Numbered from the stretch's first letter, positions 14,689 to 22,494 are shown. The stretch: 31,213 bases of DNA from Candidatus Dormiibacterota bacterium (GCA_003170875.1 PMYJ01000023.1:1-31213), one strand, 5' to 3'. Translations and numbers: made by a program. The notes: a model not told the origin generated them from the sequence alone.

Positions 14689-16775
14689 GCTCGCGGTCCG
14701 GTCACCGGCGGCTGGATGCCTCGGGAACCGGCTCGGAGCAACGCGCCCCGGGCCACGTCGGCCACGTGCTGAGGGGTGAAGCCGAATCGCTCCAGGACCT
14801 CCGTGCCCTGTCCGCAGGCGCCGAACCGGTGCATCGCAACGACATCCCCGTCTTCGCCGACCCAGCGCGACCACCCAAAGGGTGAAGCCGCTTCGACCGC
14901 CACGCGGACCGCCCCGGCGGGGAGGATCTCCTCCCGGTACGACGCCTCCTGCGCCTCGAACAGCTCCCAGCAGGGCAACGACACCACCTGGGTGGGGATA
15001 TCTTCGGCCTCCAGGAGCTCCCTAGCGGCCAATGCCACCCACACCTCCGACCCGGATGCGAGCAGCACCATGCGCGGGGTATTGCGCGACGCCCCGGCGA
15101 CGACGTATGCGCCTCGGCGCGCCGCCTCAGCAGCTCCGCGCGATGTTCCCTCGATCATAGGAAGGTCCTGCCTCGAGAGCACGAGCGCCGTGGGCCCGGT
15201 CTTCCGCTCGAGAGCAAGCTTCCATGCCACTGCCACCTCGCGTGCGTCGGCTGGACGCACCACCCAGAGGTTCGGGATCGCGCGCAGGCTGGCCAGATGC
15301 TCAATCGGCTGGTGCGTGGGGCCATCGCCCGCCAGGCCGATCGAATCATGGGTGAAGAGATAGATCACGGGCAGTCCCATCAGGGAGGCGAGGCGAATGC
15401 TTGGTCGCATGTAGTCCGAGAACACCAGGAAGGTGCTGCAGTAGGGGCGGAGGCCACCGTGCGCCGCGATGCCGTTGCAGATGGCGGCCATCCCGTGCTC
15501 GCGAACCCCGAAATGCGTGAACCGCGCCACCGCCCCAGGAGATGAGGTGGCTGCTCCAGGCAGGTCGCTGAACGTGGTAGACGTGAGGTCGCCGGACCCG
15601 CCGACCAACCAGGGTAGTGGGGTAGCCAGCTGAGCCAGGACGCACCCCGATGCTTCGCGGGTCGACCACTGACGCCCGTCCCAGGGCACCGCGCCCGCCA
15701 GCTCATCCAGCCGTCCGGCGAGCTCCGCCGAAGCGTCCGCATCCCACTCAGCGGCGAGCTCCGGCAACTCCTCGCGAAGCCGCGCCATCGCCACGGACCA
15801 TTCCTGGTGCCTGCGCTTGCCAGTGGCCGCCCCGCGGCGCCAGGCGGCATACGCCTCGGCCGGCACCATGAAGTGAGCATCGGGGTCCCACCCGTACACG
15901 CGCTTCGTGGCCGCCACCTCCTCCACGCCAAGCGGCGCTCCGTGGGCCACCTCCGAGTCCTGAAGGTGAGGTGCGCCACGCGCGATATGAGTGTGCACCA
16001 CGATCAGCGACGGCGCCTCTGCGTCATCCTCGATCGCCCAGCGCAGGGCTCTCCGCACAGCTGGGAGGTCATCGGCATCCCCCACCTCGGTGGTGCGCCA
16101 CCCGTACGCCTCGAAGCGGGACCGCACATCCTCGCTGAACGAGAGGGATGCTGGCCCGTCGATGGTGATCCCATTGGCGTCGTAGATCACTGTTAGCTTG
16201 CGCAGCTTCAAGTGGCCGGCCAGCGAGGCGGCCTCCGAGGTCACCCCCTCCATGAGATCGCCATCCGAGCACATCACCCAGGTCCGGTGATCGACGAGGC
16301 GCGTCTCGCCCACTGTGAAGCGCCGCGCGAGGATGGCCTCCGCCATCGCCATGCCGACCGCATTTGCCACACCTTGCCCCAGTGGTCCGGTGGTCACCTC
16401 CACACCGGGCGTGAGGCCGCGCTCAGGATGACCCGGTGTCCTCGATCCCCACTGACGCAGATGCTTGATATCGTCCAGGGTGATGTCGTAGCCGGACAGG
16501 TGGAGAGCGCCATAGAGGAGCATGCACGCGTGGCCGTTGGAGAGGACGAAGCGGTCTCTGTCTGGCCACGTGGGATCCTCGGGGTTGAACTTGAGGAACT
16601 CGGACCACAGCACGTACGCAACCGGGGCGAGAGCCATCGCCGTACCCGGATGCCCATTGCCCGCCTGCTGGACGGCATCCATAGCGAGCACCCGCAGGGT
16701 ATCGACAGCACGCACTTCGTCCACACGCATCAGCTCCGTTCCTCCAAGTCCAATTGCGTCATCTCCATAGGTCAT
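14685..16775 (-). CDS. tkt: Transketolase
   Basis: Full-length single-chain thiamine-diphosphate enzyme, 696 residues. ThDP and metal site: 'GNGHPGTAMALA' near the N-terminus, 'TTGPLGQGVANAVGMA', and the GDG motif 'CSDGDLMEGV' followed by the ligand Asn in 'DANGITID'. The pyrimidine domain has 'FGVREHGMAAICNGIA' with the catalytic Glu and 'THDSIGLAGDGPTHQPIEH' with the conserved His/Asp. 'VVRPAD' and 'LVLSRQDLP' give phosphate-binding Arg residues. All canonical residues for phosphorylated donors appear kept. Start and stop are coupled (ATGA overlap at 16772-16775). Its inclusion in a sulfosugar-type operon is notable. It may transfer a C2 unit from the sulfo-ketose, as in the sulfo-transketolase route, or recycle the triose phosphate made by the aldolase. 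Confidence 0.92.
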   Translation of the reverse strand: MTYGDDAIGLGGTELMRVDEVRAVDTLRVLAMDAVQQAGNGHPGTAMALAPVAYVLWSEFLKFNPEDPTWPDRDRFVLSNGHACMLLYGALHLSGYDITLDDIKHLRQWGSRTPGHPERGLTPGVEVTTGPLGQGVANAVGMAMAEAILARRFTVGETRLVDHRTWVMCSDGDLMEGVTSEAASLAGHLKLRKLTVIYDANGITIDGPASLSFSEDVRSRFEAYGWRTTEVGDADDLPAVRRALRWAIEDDAEAPSLIVVHTHIARGAPHLQDSEVAHGAPLGVEEVAATKRVYGWDPDAHFMVPAEAYAAWRRGAATGKRRHQEWSVAMARLREELPELAAEWDADASAELAGRLDELAGAVPWDGRQWSTREASGCVLAQLATPLPWLVGGSGDLTSTTFSDLPGAATSSPGAVARFTHFGVREHGMAAICNGIAAHGGLRPYCSTFLVFSDYMRPSIRLASLMGLPVIYLFTHDSIGLAGDGPTHQPIEHLASLRAIPNLWVVRPADAREVAVAWKLALERKTGPTALVLSRQDLPMIEGTSRGAAEAARRGAYVVAGASRNTPRMVLLASGSEVWVALAARELLEAEDIPTQVVSLPCWELFEAQEASYREEILPAGAVRVAVEAASPFGWSRWVGEDGDVVAMHRFGACGQGTEVLERFGFTPQHVADVARGALLRAGSRGIQPPVTGPRA

Positions 16776-17797
16776 CGGCCGGCCTCCCGTCCCCCATGAG
16801 CGGAGGGCACGGTGCGGACCGCTGAGCTCAGAGGGCGCGATCCGCTGCCGTTCGCATCTGAGCCAACGGACACGGCAGTACGTCGCTCCACCGACCGCGT
16901 CACCGCCTTCACGACGTGAACCAGGTGAGCCCCGTGCCGCACGTCAGCGAGGGCGCATGGTCCGAGGGCGTCATCAACTTCGATCCCTGAGCGGTAGCGC
17001 ACGAGGGCGGCGAATCGCCGGTATAGTGCCTCACCGATGGCTTGTCGGTCTGAGAGTTGAATCGCTACCTCGCGGTCACCCTCCGCTCCACGCACATCCA
17101 GCGTCAGCGTCGCGAGCTGCACAGGCGCGCGACCGGTCAGGTGAACGTGGCTCACGATCCCTGTTGCGTGCTCACAGAGCGCGGACGTCCATCCGGAGCC
17201 CTGCGAGGCCACCACCGAGGTCACGGCTCCACCGATCGCTTCCACCAGGTCGAACACGTGGCTACCCACGTCGACAACGATGCCTCGATCGATGCGCCAC
17301 CCCGCTGCGGAGCTCTGGCCCACTCTGAGCGCGCCGGAGACGAAGCTGGCACCAACCAAGGTCGGCCGGCCCTGCCGAGCGAGGTTGACGAATTCGGGCA
17401 CACCCGGGCAGAGTCGGTAGGTCAAGGCAACGGCGGAGGGCACCCCCGCCGCAGTCGCGGCATCGGCCAGCTCGTCCGCCGCCGAGGCCGTCAAGGCCAC
17501 CGGCTTCTCCAGCAGGACGGCTCGGCCCGCCGAGATCGCCCTCATGGCGAGCTCAGGCTGAGCCGCCGGTATCACAGCAAACGCCACCGCTTCGACCTTC
17601 CCTAGCAGGGTCTCGAAGCTCGGCACCGCGCTGGCGCCCAGAGCCCGCGCGAGCGTCCACGCGTGCGCTGCGTTGGGGGACCAGATGGCGGTCAGCGAGA
17701 CGTCCGGGGTGGCGAGAAGCGCCGGTCCGTGGAACGCGGCCGCCCAAGGACCGGACCCGACCAAGCCCACCCTCACGGGCTCAGCGGAGGCTCTCAT
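16772..17797 (-). CDS. Gfo/Idh/MocA-family oxidoreductase or NAD-dependent glycosidase (copy 2)
   Basis: 341 residues. The N-terminal Rossmann domain has 'VGLVGSGPWAAAFHGPALLA' (about 9-28) and the conserved sugar/cofactor motif 'LLEKPVALT' (about 95-103). The C-terminal beta-sheet domain has 'RIDRGIVVDVGSHVFDLVEAIGG', in which Asp/His residues line the sugar site of this family. The last 50 residues are Ser/Arg-rich and poorly conserved. Four-nt overlaps link it to both neighbours (17794-17797 and 16772-16775). Family members oxidise a sugar hydroxyl with NAD. Some (GH109, and the NAD-dependent sulfoquinovosidases as I recall) use transient C3 oxidation to cleave glycosides. Either activity would fit. 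Sequence alone does not decide. Confidence 0.75.
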   Translation of the reverse strand: MRASAEPVRVGLVGSGPWAAAFHGPALLATPDVSLTAIWSPNAAHAWTLARALGASAVPSFETLLGKVEAVAFAVIPAAQPELAMRAISAGRAVLLEKPVALTASAADELADAATAAGVPSAVALTYRLCPGVPEFVNLARQGRPTLVGASFVSGALRVGQSSAAGWRIDRGIVVDVGSHVFDLVEAIGGAVTSVVASQGSGWTSALCEHATGIVSHVHLTGRAPVQLATLTLDVRGAEGDREVAIQLSDRQAIGEALYRRFAALVRYRSGIEVDDALGPCALADVRHGAHLVHVVKAVTRSVERRTAVSVGSDANGSGSRPLSSAVRTVPSAHGGREAGR

Positions 17798-18861
17798 GAT
17801 GGGCGCACCTGGGGCAGTGCTCGGACAATAGCCTCGGCCAGCTGGACGTCCTCGGCTGCCCCGGGACCGTCACTCAACGGTCGGCGGCCGTGAACCACGC
17901 AATCATAGACATGGAGCCACTGGATCCGAAACGGATCCGCGTGGTACGTCGCGGTGTGTTCCATGAAGGAGCCGCTGCCTGACCGGCCTCGCCGCACCGT
18001 GAGAGTGCTCGCCTCGTCCACCCGATAGGGGTTGGCGAGGCGAAGCTCGACGCTGGCACGCGCGCCATAGGCTGACAGAACCTCATCGAACCAGCGGTAC
18101 TCGGTATGCCGATCCAACTCGAGCACCGCTCGGCAGCCGCTGTGATAGCGAATCACTGCGAGAAGACCGCCGTGCGGTAGCCACTGCGACAGCTCCACTT
18201 CCTCGGCATGACCGAGGAGCCACCGAAGCATGGCGAGATCATGGCTCCCCAGCATCAGCAAACCCAGGTAAGTGTCTCCCAGCACCTCCCAGGCTGATCC
18301 CAGCAGGGCCCGCAGAGGGGACGCGTCTGCGTCCTCCGGGTTCGCGGCGCTCGCAACCAATGCGCCGCCCTTGAAGTCATGGGCGCGGATCAGCCGAAGG
18401 CCGGGCAGCGCTCGGATGCGCCGCTCAGCCGCCCGGAACGCGGGATCGAATGCCTTCATGTACCCAACCACGAGAACCCGGTTGTGCTCCTGCGCAGCGT
18501 CGACGATGCGCCTCGCCCCCCCCGGCGTCAGCGACAGGGGCTTCTCGACAAAGACGTGCCGTCCGGCGGCGATGGCTCCGATCGCGATCTCGTCATGATC
18601 ACGCGTGCACACCGCAACCACGTCCACGCCATCCCGGGTGACCAGGTCCCGCCAGTCGGTGGTCGTCTGCGCCACACCGTATCTGCGTGCCAGCGCCTCG
18701 GCTCGTGACGGCAGGCGGTCGCACAGGGCACGAACCTCGAACCCCCCCAGGGACGCGAGGCGCGGGAGGTGAAGCAGCTCCGCCGCGATGCCGCATCCGA
18801 CCAGGCCCACCCCTAATCGCTTCTGCCCTTGCAGGGAACCGGCCCCAGGCACCGGGATCAT
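17794..18861 (-). CDS. Gfo/Idh/MocA-family oxidoreductase or NAD-dependent glycosidase (copy 1)
   Basis: 355 residues. Cofactor loop 'GVGLVGCGIAAELLHLPRLA' (about 17-36), with an acidic 'LCDRLPSRAEALARRYG' following the second strand (NAD). Then 'FVEKPLSLT' with the conserved Lys, and 'VVGYMKAFDPAFRAAERRI', where the family usually has Tyr/Arg residues near the sugar. 'LMLGSHDLAMLRWLLGHAEEV' supplies the His-Asp pair of the active site. It is clearly different from the neighbouring copy, so this is not a recent duplication. Two such proteins in one operon suggest either a heteromeric or two-step redox reaction, or one glycosidase plus one dehydrogenase. It follows the ABC ATPase gene with a 4-nt overlap (18858-18861), so it is made together with the importer, as expected for a first catabolic step. 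Confidence 0.75.
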   Translation of the reverse strand: MIPVPGAGSLQGQKRLGVGLVGCGIAAELLHLPRLASLGGFEVRALCDRLPSRAEALARRYGVAQTTTDWRDLVTRDGVDVVAVCTRDHDEIAIGAIAAGRHVFVEKPLSLTPGGARRIVDAAQEHNRVLVVGYMKAFDPAFRAAERRIRALPGLRLIRAHDFKGGALVASAANPEDADASPLRALLGSAWEVLGDTYLGLLMLGSHDLAMLRWLLGHAEEVELSQWLPHGGLLAVIRYHSGCRAVLELDRHTEYRWFDEVLSAYGARASVELRLANPYRVDEASTLTVRRGRSGSGSFMEHTATYHADPFRIQWLHVYDCVVHGRRPLSDGPGAAEDVQLAEAIVRALPQVRPS

Positions 18862-19730
18862 GGAGTACCGGCCTCCCCGGCCAGCGCGCGGCTTCCGCCA
18901 AGCTCAGCATAGCCGAACTGTTCACGGAAGCGTCGTGTGAGGGCGAAGAACTCGGGGCTGGTCCGTATCCTCGGGCTGCGCGGTCGACCTAGGGGCACCG
19001 GCAGAATCGCGGTGACGCGCCCGGGACGCGGGCTCATGAACACGACCACGTCGGCAAGGTAAGCCGCCTCATCCAGGTCGTGCGTGACAAACACCACCGT
19101 CTTTCTCAGCTCCTGCCACAGGTTCAGCAGGTCGGCTTGGAGAGCTTCGCGAGTCAGCGCGTCGAGGGCGCCGAAGGGCTCGTCCATCAGGAGCACCTCC
19201 GGATTGGTCGCATAGACGCGAGCCAGGTCCGCCCGCTTGCGCATTCCTCCGGACAGCTCGCGTGGGTACGCCTCTCCGAAGCCCTCCAGACCCACCGCCT
19301 GTATCCACCGTGTCGCCTCGGCGCGGACCACATCGCCCTTCCGGCCCCGGGCCCTTAGCCCGTACTCCACATTCTTCTGGACGGTGAGCCACGGGAACAC
19401 GCTGTCCTCCTGGAACACCATCCCCTTCCGAGGATCGGGCCCGCGAGTCACCTCTCCGTCCAAGAGCACCTCTCCCTTGCTGGGTGAGACGAGCCCAGCG
19501 AAGATGCGCAGCAGCGTCGACTTCCCGCAGCCAGACGCACCCACAATCGCCGTGAACGTACCGCGCGCGATCGTCAAGCTCACGCCGTCGATGACGAGCA
19601 GAGCTCGCCTGGCCTTCACCGGCAGGAAGTAGTGGCAGATGTTCCGAGCCTCGAGGGTTACCTCCGAAGGCACCGATGGCTCCCCCACCCCGACGTTCAA
19701 GCTCACTGGCATCCGCGAATTCTCCGCCAT
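18858..19730 (-). CDS. ssuB: ABC importer ATPase, SsuB/TauB-type (nitrate/sulfonate/taurine family)
   Basis: ATP-hydrolysing subunit of a sulfonate-type importer, 290 residues. Walker A 'GASGCGKST' (64-72), Q-loop 'MVFQEDSVFPWLTV', signature 'LSGGMRKRADLARV', Walker B 'VLLMDEPFGALD' and H-loop 'VFVTHDLDEAAYLAD' are all intact. The 'FPWLTVxxNVxYGL' stretch is characteristic of the SsuB/TauB/NrtD group. It lies 14 nt downstream of the permease gene and overlaps the first Gfo/Idh/MocA gene by 4 nt. The first 25 residues are not conserved; a start at Met7 is possible. Together with the permease and lipoprotein it should form the complete uptake system of the operon. Confidence 0.9.
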   Translation of the reverse strand: MAENSRMPVSLNVGVGEPSVPSEVTLEARNICHYFLPVKARRALLVIDGVSLTIARGTFTAIVGASGCGKSTLLRIFAGLVSPSKGEVLLDGEVTRGPDPRKGMVFQEDSVFPWLTVQKNVEYGLRARGRKGDVVRAEATRWIQAVGLEGFGEAYPRELSGGMRKRADLARVYATNPEVLLMDEPFGALDALTREALQADLLNLWQELRKTVVFVTHDLDEAAYLADVVVFMSPRPGRVTAILPVPLGRPRSPRIRTSPEFFALTRRFREQFGYAELGGSRALAGEAGTP

Positions 19731-19744
19731 CGCCCCAGCTCCCG

Positions 19745-20665
19745 CTACGTTCCGCTGTCGACCGGAGCCCAGCGGGCGACCCGCCCCTGGAGAACGCGCA
19801 GTATCGCATCCATCAGGAAGCCAAGCACTCCGATCGTTACCAGTGACGTCATCACCTGCGAGGTCTCCAGGAACTGCTGTCCGGCTTCAAGAAGGAATCC
19901 AAGGCCGTTCTGCGCGGCGATCAGCTCGGCCGCGACCAGCGTCCCCCACGCCGCGCCTACAGCCACCCGCAGGCCAGTGAAGATGTAGGGCACCGAGGCG
20001 GGTATCGCGACGGTCCAGAACACTCGCGCCCGACTCGCTCCCATGGTTCGAGCTGCCTCAACGTACACAACAGGCACCTCACGCATGCCAGCGGACACGC
20101 TGACCACACACGATAGGAACGCGGCCACCGATATGACCAAGACCCGCGCATCCTCACCGATGCCAACCCACAGGATGACCAGCGGAATGTATGCGAGCGC
20201 GGGCACAGGCCTGAGGGAGTCGATGATCGGATCCAGAAGATAGCCCATGATGCGAAACCACCCGCGCAAGCTTCCGATCAGGATGCCTAAGCTGCAGCCG
20301 ATGGCATAACCCATAGCTACGGTCTCCAGGCTAGCGGCAGCTGCACTGGGTAGGGTCCCGGCCGCGATCAGCGATCCGGCGCTGCCAGCAATGTCATGCA
20401 GAGGCGGCACGATGGCCGGGTTCGATCCGGGAAGATGCGTGATGGCGTCATAGACGCCGACGACGAAGATCACGCTGGCAATGCCGAGGCTCCATTGAAC
20501 CAGGCGCCGGCGTCGGCGCCGGCCGTGAATGGCGGCACGGACTGCGATCTCCTCGCTATCGGCCAGCTTCGGAACCACCGGGCCCCTCGCACCGGACAAG
20601 GCTGTCAATTCAGTGTTCCTCTCAGTCAACAGTCCCGAGCCCCTCGGCGAGCCGCATCCTTGCAT
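19745..20665 (-). CDS. ssuC: ABC importer permease, SsuC/TauC-type
   Basis: 306-residue membrane subunit. A charged cytoplasmic N-terminus ('HGRRRRRRLVQW') is followed by about six hydrophobic segments, starting with 'SLGIASVIFVVGVYDAI' and including 'YIPLVILWVGIGEDARVLVI'. The cytoplasmic EAA loop that docks on the ATPase is 'EAARTMGASRARVFWTVAIPAS'. The end 'LVTIGVLGFLMDAILRVLQGRVARW' is typical for the SsuC/TauC family. The first 40 residues look unconserved, so the true start may be further in. The gap of 138 nt to the binding-protein gene carries a strong hairpin (20727-20755). Confidence 0.88.
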   Translation of the reverse strand: MQGCGSPRGSGLLTERNTELTALSGARGPVVPKLADSEEIAVRAAIHGRRRRRRLVQWSLGIASVIFVVGVYDAITHLPGSNPAIVPPLHDIAGSAGSLIAAGTLPSAAAASLETVAMGYAIGCSLGILIGSLRGWFRIMGYLLDPIIDSLRPVPALAYIPLVILWVGIGEDARVLVISVAAFLSCVVSVSAGMREVPVVYVEAARTMGASRARVFWTVAIPASVPYIFTGLRVAVGAAWGTLVAAELIAAQNGLGFLLEAGQQFLETSQVMTSLVTIGVLGFLMDAILRVLQGRVARWAPVDSGT

Positions 20666-20703
20666 TCCCAGATCTTGCTTGCCAATGCCCGGTCATCTTG
20701 GGT

Positions 20704-20715
20704 GGAGACGTCTCC
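20704..20715. repeat. 12-bp perfect palindrome between binding-protein and permease genes
   Basis: GGAGACGTCTCC lies 12 bp from the larger hairpin (20727-20755), on its permease-gene side. It could be a small additional RNA hairpin or a protein-binding site. Nothing more can be said from sequence. Confidence 0.35.
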
Positions 20716-20726
20716 GAGGTAGTCCA

Positions 20727-20755
20727 CCGGGGAGGGGCTTCAAGCCCCTCCCCGG
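20727..20755 (-). promoter_or_regulatory. Strong intercistronic hairpin (mRNA stabiliser or attenuator)
   Basis: CCGGGGAGGGGCTT (20727-20740), one central base, AAGCCCCTCCCCGG (20742-20755): a perfect 14-bp stem. It sits 49 nt after the binding-protein stop and 61 nt before the permease start codon. No T-run follows on the transcribed strand, so full termination is unlikely. Such hairpins behind binding-protein genes usually protect the upstream message and lower expression of the membrane parts. Confidence 0.65.
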
Positions 20756-20803
20756 TCAGTTGACTAGCCAGACATGCCACGCGTGGAGGACCGTGTCCAG
20801 ATA

Positions 20804-21889
20804 CTACCCTTTGTTGACGAATTGTGTATCGATCAGGGTGTTGAGATCCGGGTAGGAGGGCAGAAGCTTTGCGCCTACCAAGTATTGGGCGACGTTGGAG
20901 AGAGATTCCTGCAGCACACCCGATGAGAAAAGCTTCTGTACGGCAGGTACGTCATAGAAATCATATCCCTTGAGGCCAGCTTCAACCTGACTCAGGGTGA
21001 CCACCGCCTCGACCACAGACGTCTGCCAGGCAAGAATGTCGTTAGACGCACTCGTGAAGTTACTGCTCACGTACGAAGTTACCTTGGTGTGGAACGTCTG
21101 GATCAGCTTCGTCAGCAGCGCCGCATGGGAGTTGGCGTAGGACGTTGTCGTTACCATCAGGTCGTAAATGGCAAACGGATTCGGTGAGGGGTTCGGGGAC
21201 GCCGTGAACTGGTTGGCGCTGAAGAGCACGTGAGCGCCAGGTGTCTGCGAGACCACGGACGCGGTATTGATCGTGGCGGGGACCACGGCATCGACACGTC
21301 CCGCGGTGAAGGCTGCTTGGCCCTCACTGGGCTGAGCATTGACTACATTGATGTCGCTCTCGGTCATGCCGTACTTGACCAAGAGCTGATCCAAGAAGTA
21401 TTCGTAGTTGCTGCCCACGGTCACCGCAACCGTCTTGCCCTTAAGATCCGCCACGCTGGTGATACCCTGCTGGGCTACCAGAGAATACGTCGCGCCGGAA
21501 TTATCAACGACGTCAATGATGCGGATCGGTTGCCCTTCCGCGGCGAGCGTCAGCACCGGCACGAAGCCGAGCACGGCTACGTCGAACTGCCCAGCCAATA
21601 GGGACTCAAGCTCTGTTGGACCCGATTGAAAGATGGTCATGGGCGAGAGGTTGATACCTTCGCTCTTGAGCCATCCATGCTGTTGGGCTACGTAGTACAT
21701 GCCGTAGTTGTAGCCGACCTGATAGGCGAATGAGACATTCGTAGGTGCTGGAGTGGCCGTCGCCGCGCCAGCCGTGCCAGCCGGAGCCGTGCTGCCGCAG
21801 GCTGCCAGCAGCAGTACTGCGCCAACCAGCAGGCTCAGGACAACCTTGGGTCCGTGAGGTAAGAATCCTCTTCGCGAGGCTCTCTTCAT
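20804..21889 (-). CDS. ssuA: ABC importer substrate-binding lipoprotein, SsuA/NMT1-like
   Basis: Secreted lipoprotein that delivers substrate to the permease. From the ATG at 21889 (361 residues) there is a classic signal: 'MKRASRRGF' basic head, hydrophobic core 'VVLSLLVGAVLL' and lipobox 'LLAAC'. An A/T/P-rich linker follows. The mature part shows the NMT1/SsuA fold: 'YYVAQQHGWLKSEGI', 'LLAGQFDVAVLGFVPVLTLAAEG' and 'DLKGKTVAVTVGSNYEYFLDQLL', and 'GRVDAVV' closing lobe two. Two more in-frame ATGs (21904, 21919) arise from a 15-bp tandem repeat at the start; Met at 21889 is the one next to the signal peptide. First gene of the operon, behind a promoter at 21971-21999. The family imports alkanesulfonates, taurine, nitrate or thiamine precursors. 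Confidence 0.88.
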   Translation of the reverse strand: MKRASRRGFLPHGPKVVLSLLVGAVLLLAACGSTAPAGTAGAATATPAPTNVSFAYQVGYNYGMYYVAQQHGWLKSEGINLSPMTIFQSGPTELESLLAGQFDVAVLGFVPVLTLAAEGQPIRIIDVVDNSGATYSLVAQQGITSVADLKGKTVAVTVGSNYEYFLDQLLVKYGMTESDINVVNAQPSEGQAAFTAGRVDAVVPATINTASVVSQTPGAHVLFSANQFTASPNPSPNPFAIYDLMVTTTSYANSHAALLTKLIQTFHTKVTSYVSSNFTSASNDILAWQTSVVEAVVTLSQVEAGLKGYDFYDVPAVQKLFSSGVLQESLSNVAQYLVGAKLLPSYPDLNTLIDTQFVNKG

Positions 21890-21890
21890 G

Positions 21891-21928
21891 TCCCAGCCAT
21901 CCATATCCCAGCCATCCATATCCCAGCC
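21891..21928 (-). repeat. 15-bp in-frame tandem repeat at the translation start of the binding protein
   Basis: Plus-strand unit tcccagccatccata occurs at 21891-21905 and 21906-21920, with a third partial copy at 21921-21928. On the coding strand each unit reads GGCTGGGATATGGAT-like, supplying a GGGA Shine-Dalgarno-like block plus an ATG. It translates as repeated Met-Asp-Gly-Trp-Asp, so copy-number changes keep the frame. Confidence 0.85.
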
Positions 21929-21953
21929 TCCGTGATTTCAGCCTTGTAGGTAG

Positions 21954-21964
21954 TGGTCGGACCT
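21954..21964. promoter_or_regulatory. Putative FadR-type GntR operator at the operon start
   Basis: TGGTCGGACCT contains the perfect inverted repeat GGTC-G-GACC and matches the FadR-subgroup pattern TnGTnnnACnA except for the last base. It lies just downstream of the proposed -10 box (21971-21976), at the expected transcription start, where a bound repressor would block initiation. The likely ligand is the FadR-type regulator encoded at 13822-14688. Confidence 0.5.
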
Positions 21965-21970
21965 TCGATG

Positions 21971-21999
21971 ATCCTACCAGGGCTCCGCCGACATCGCAA
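21971..21999 (-). promoter_or_regulatory. Putative sigma-70-type promoter of the minus-strand operon
   Basis: On the minus strand: -35 TTGCGA (21999-21994), exactly 17 bp spacer, -10 TAGGAT (21976-21971). Each box matches four of six consensus bases. Transcription would begin near 21964, giving a leader of about 75 nt before the ATG at 21889. No other promoter is seen within the tightly packed operon. Confidence 0.5.
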
Positions 22000-22494
22000 G
22001 CGAGCCGAGCCACCCTCGATGCCGGCATGTACATTTCAGCTCTATCGACGGGAATGGAGCGTTCCTCCTCACAAGAAGCACCGCCGCGTGGAGTCGTCCA
22101 GGGTCTTCATCGAGCCGATCGAGCTGGCACGTGACGTTCCCGTATCTCCCACCCTCCTATCTCACCCGCCGTTTAGAGGTGAACAGAAAGATACAGATGA
22201 TGATCAAAAGATGTCAATACTCGATCAAATTGGTGGCTCGGCAACAACTCTCGACACCCGGCCTGCTCCTTTCCTCTGCCGCTTCCGCGCGCCCGGCATC
22301 GGCCTCGGGAGGTTGCCTGCACGCGTCCGCCGCGTCTCGCCACGTGCGGCGACCCATACCGTGGGTGGGTCGACCACCTCCCACAGCCGTGGGACGGACG
22401 CCGAGGGCCCTCACAGCGCTACGTCGATCGCTTCCGCTCCCACCGCGGGTACCTCATCGGTGGATCCGCGCTAACTTTCGCCTGCTCACCTGGG
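22000..22494. other. Intergenic stretch without recognisable gene
   Basis: No open frame here resembles a protein family and no RNA gene was recognised. Translations are Arg/Pro/Ser-rich and look like shadows of high-GC non-coding DNA. It separates the minus-strand operon promoter from gene debris that precedes the plus-strand operon. Confidence 0.4.
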
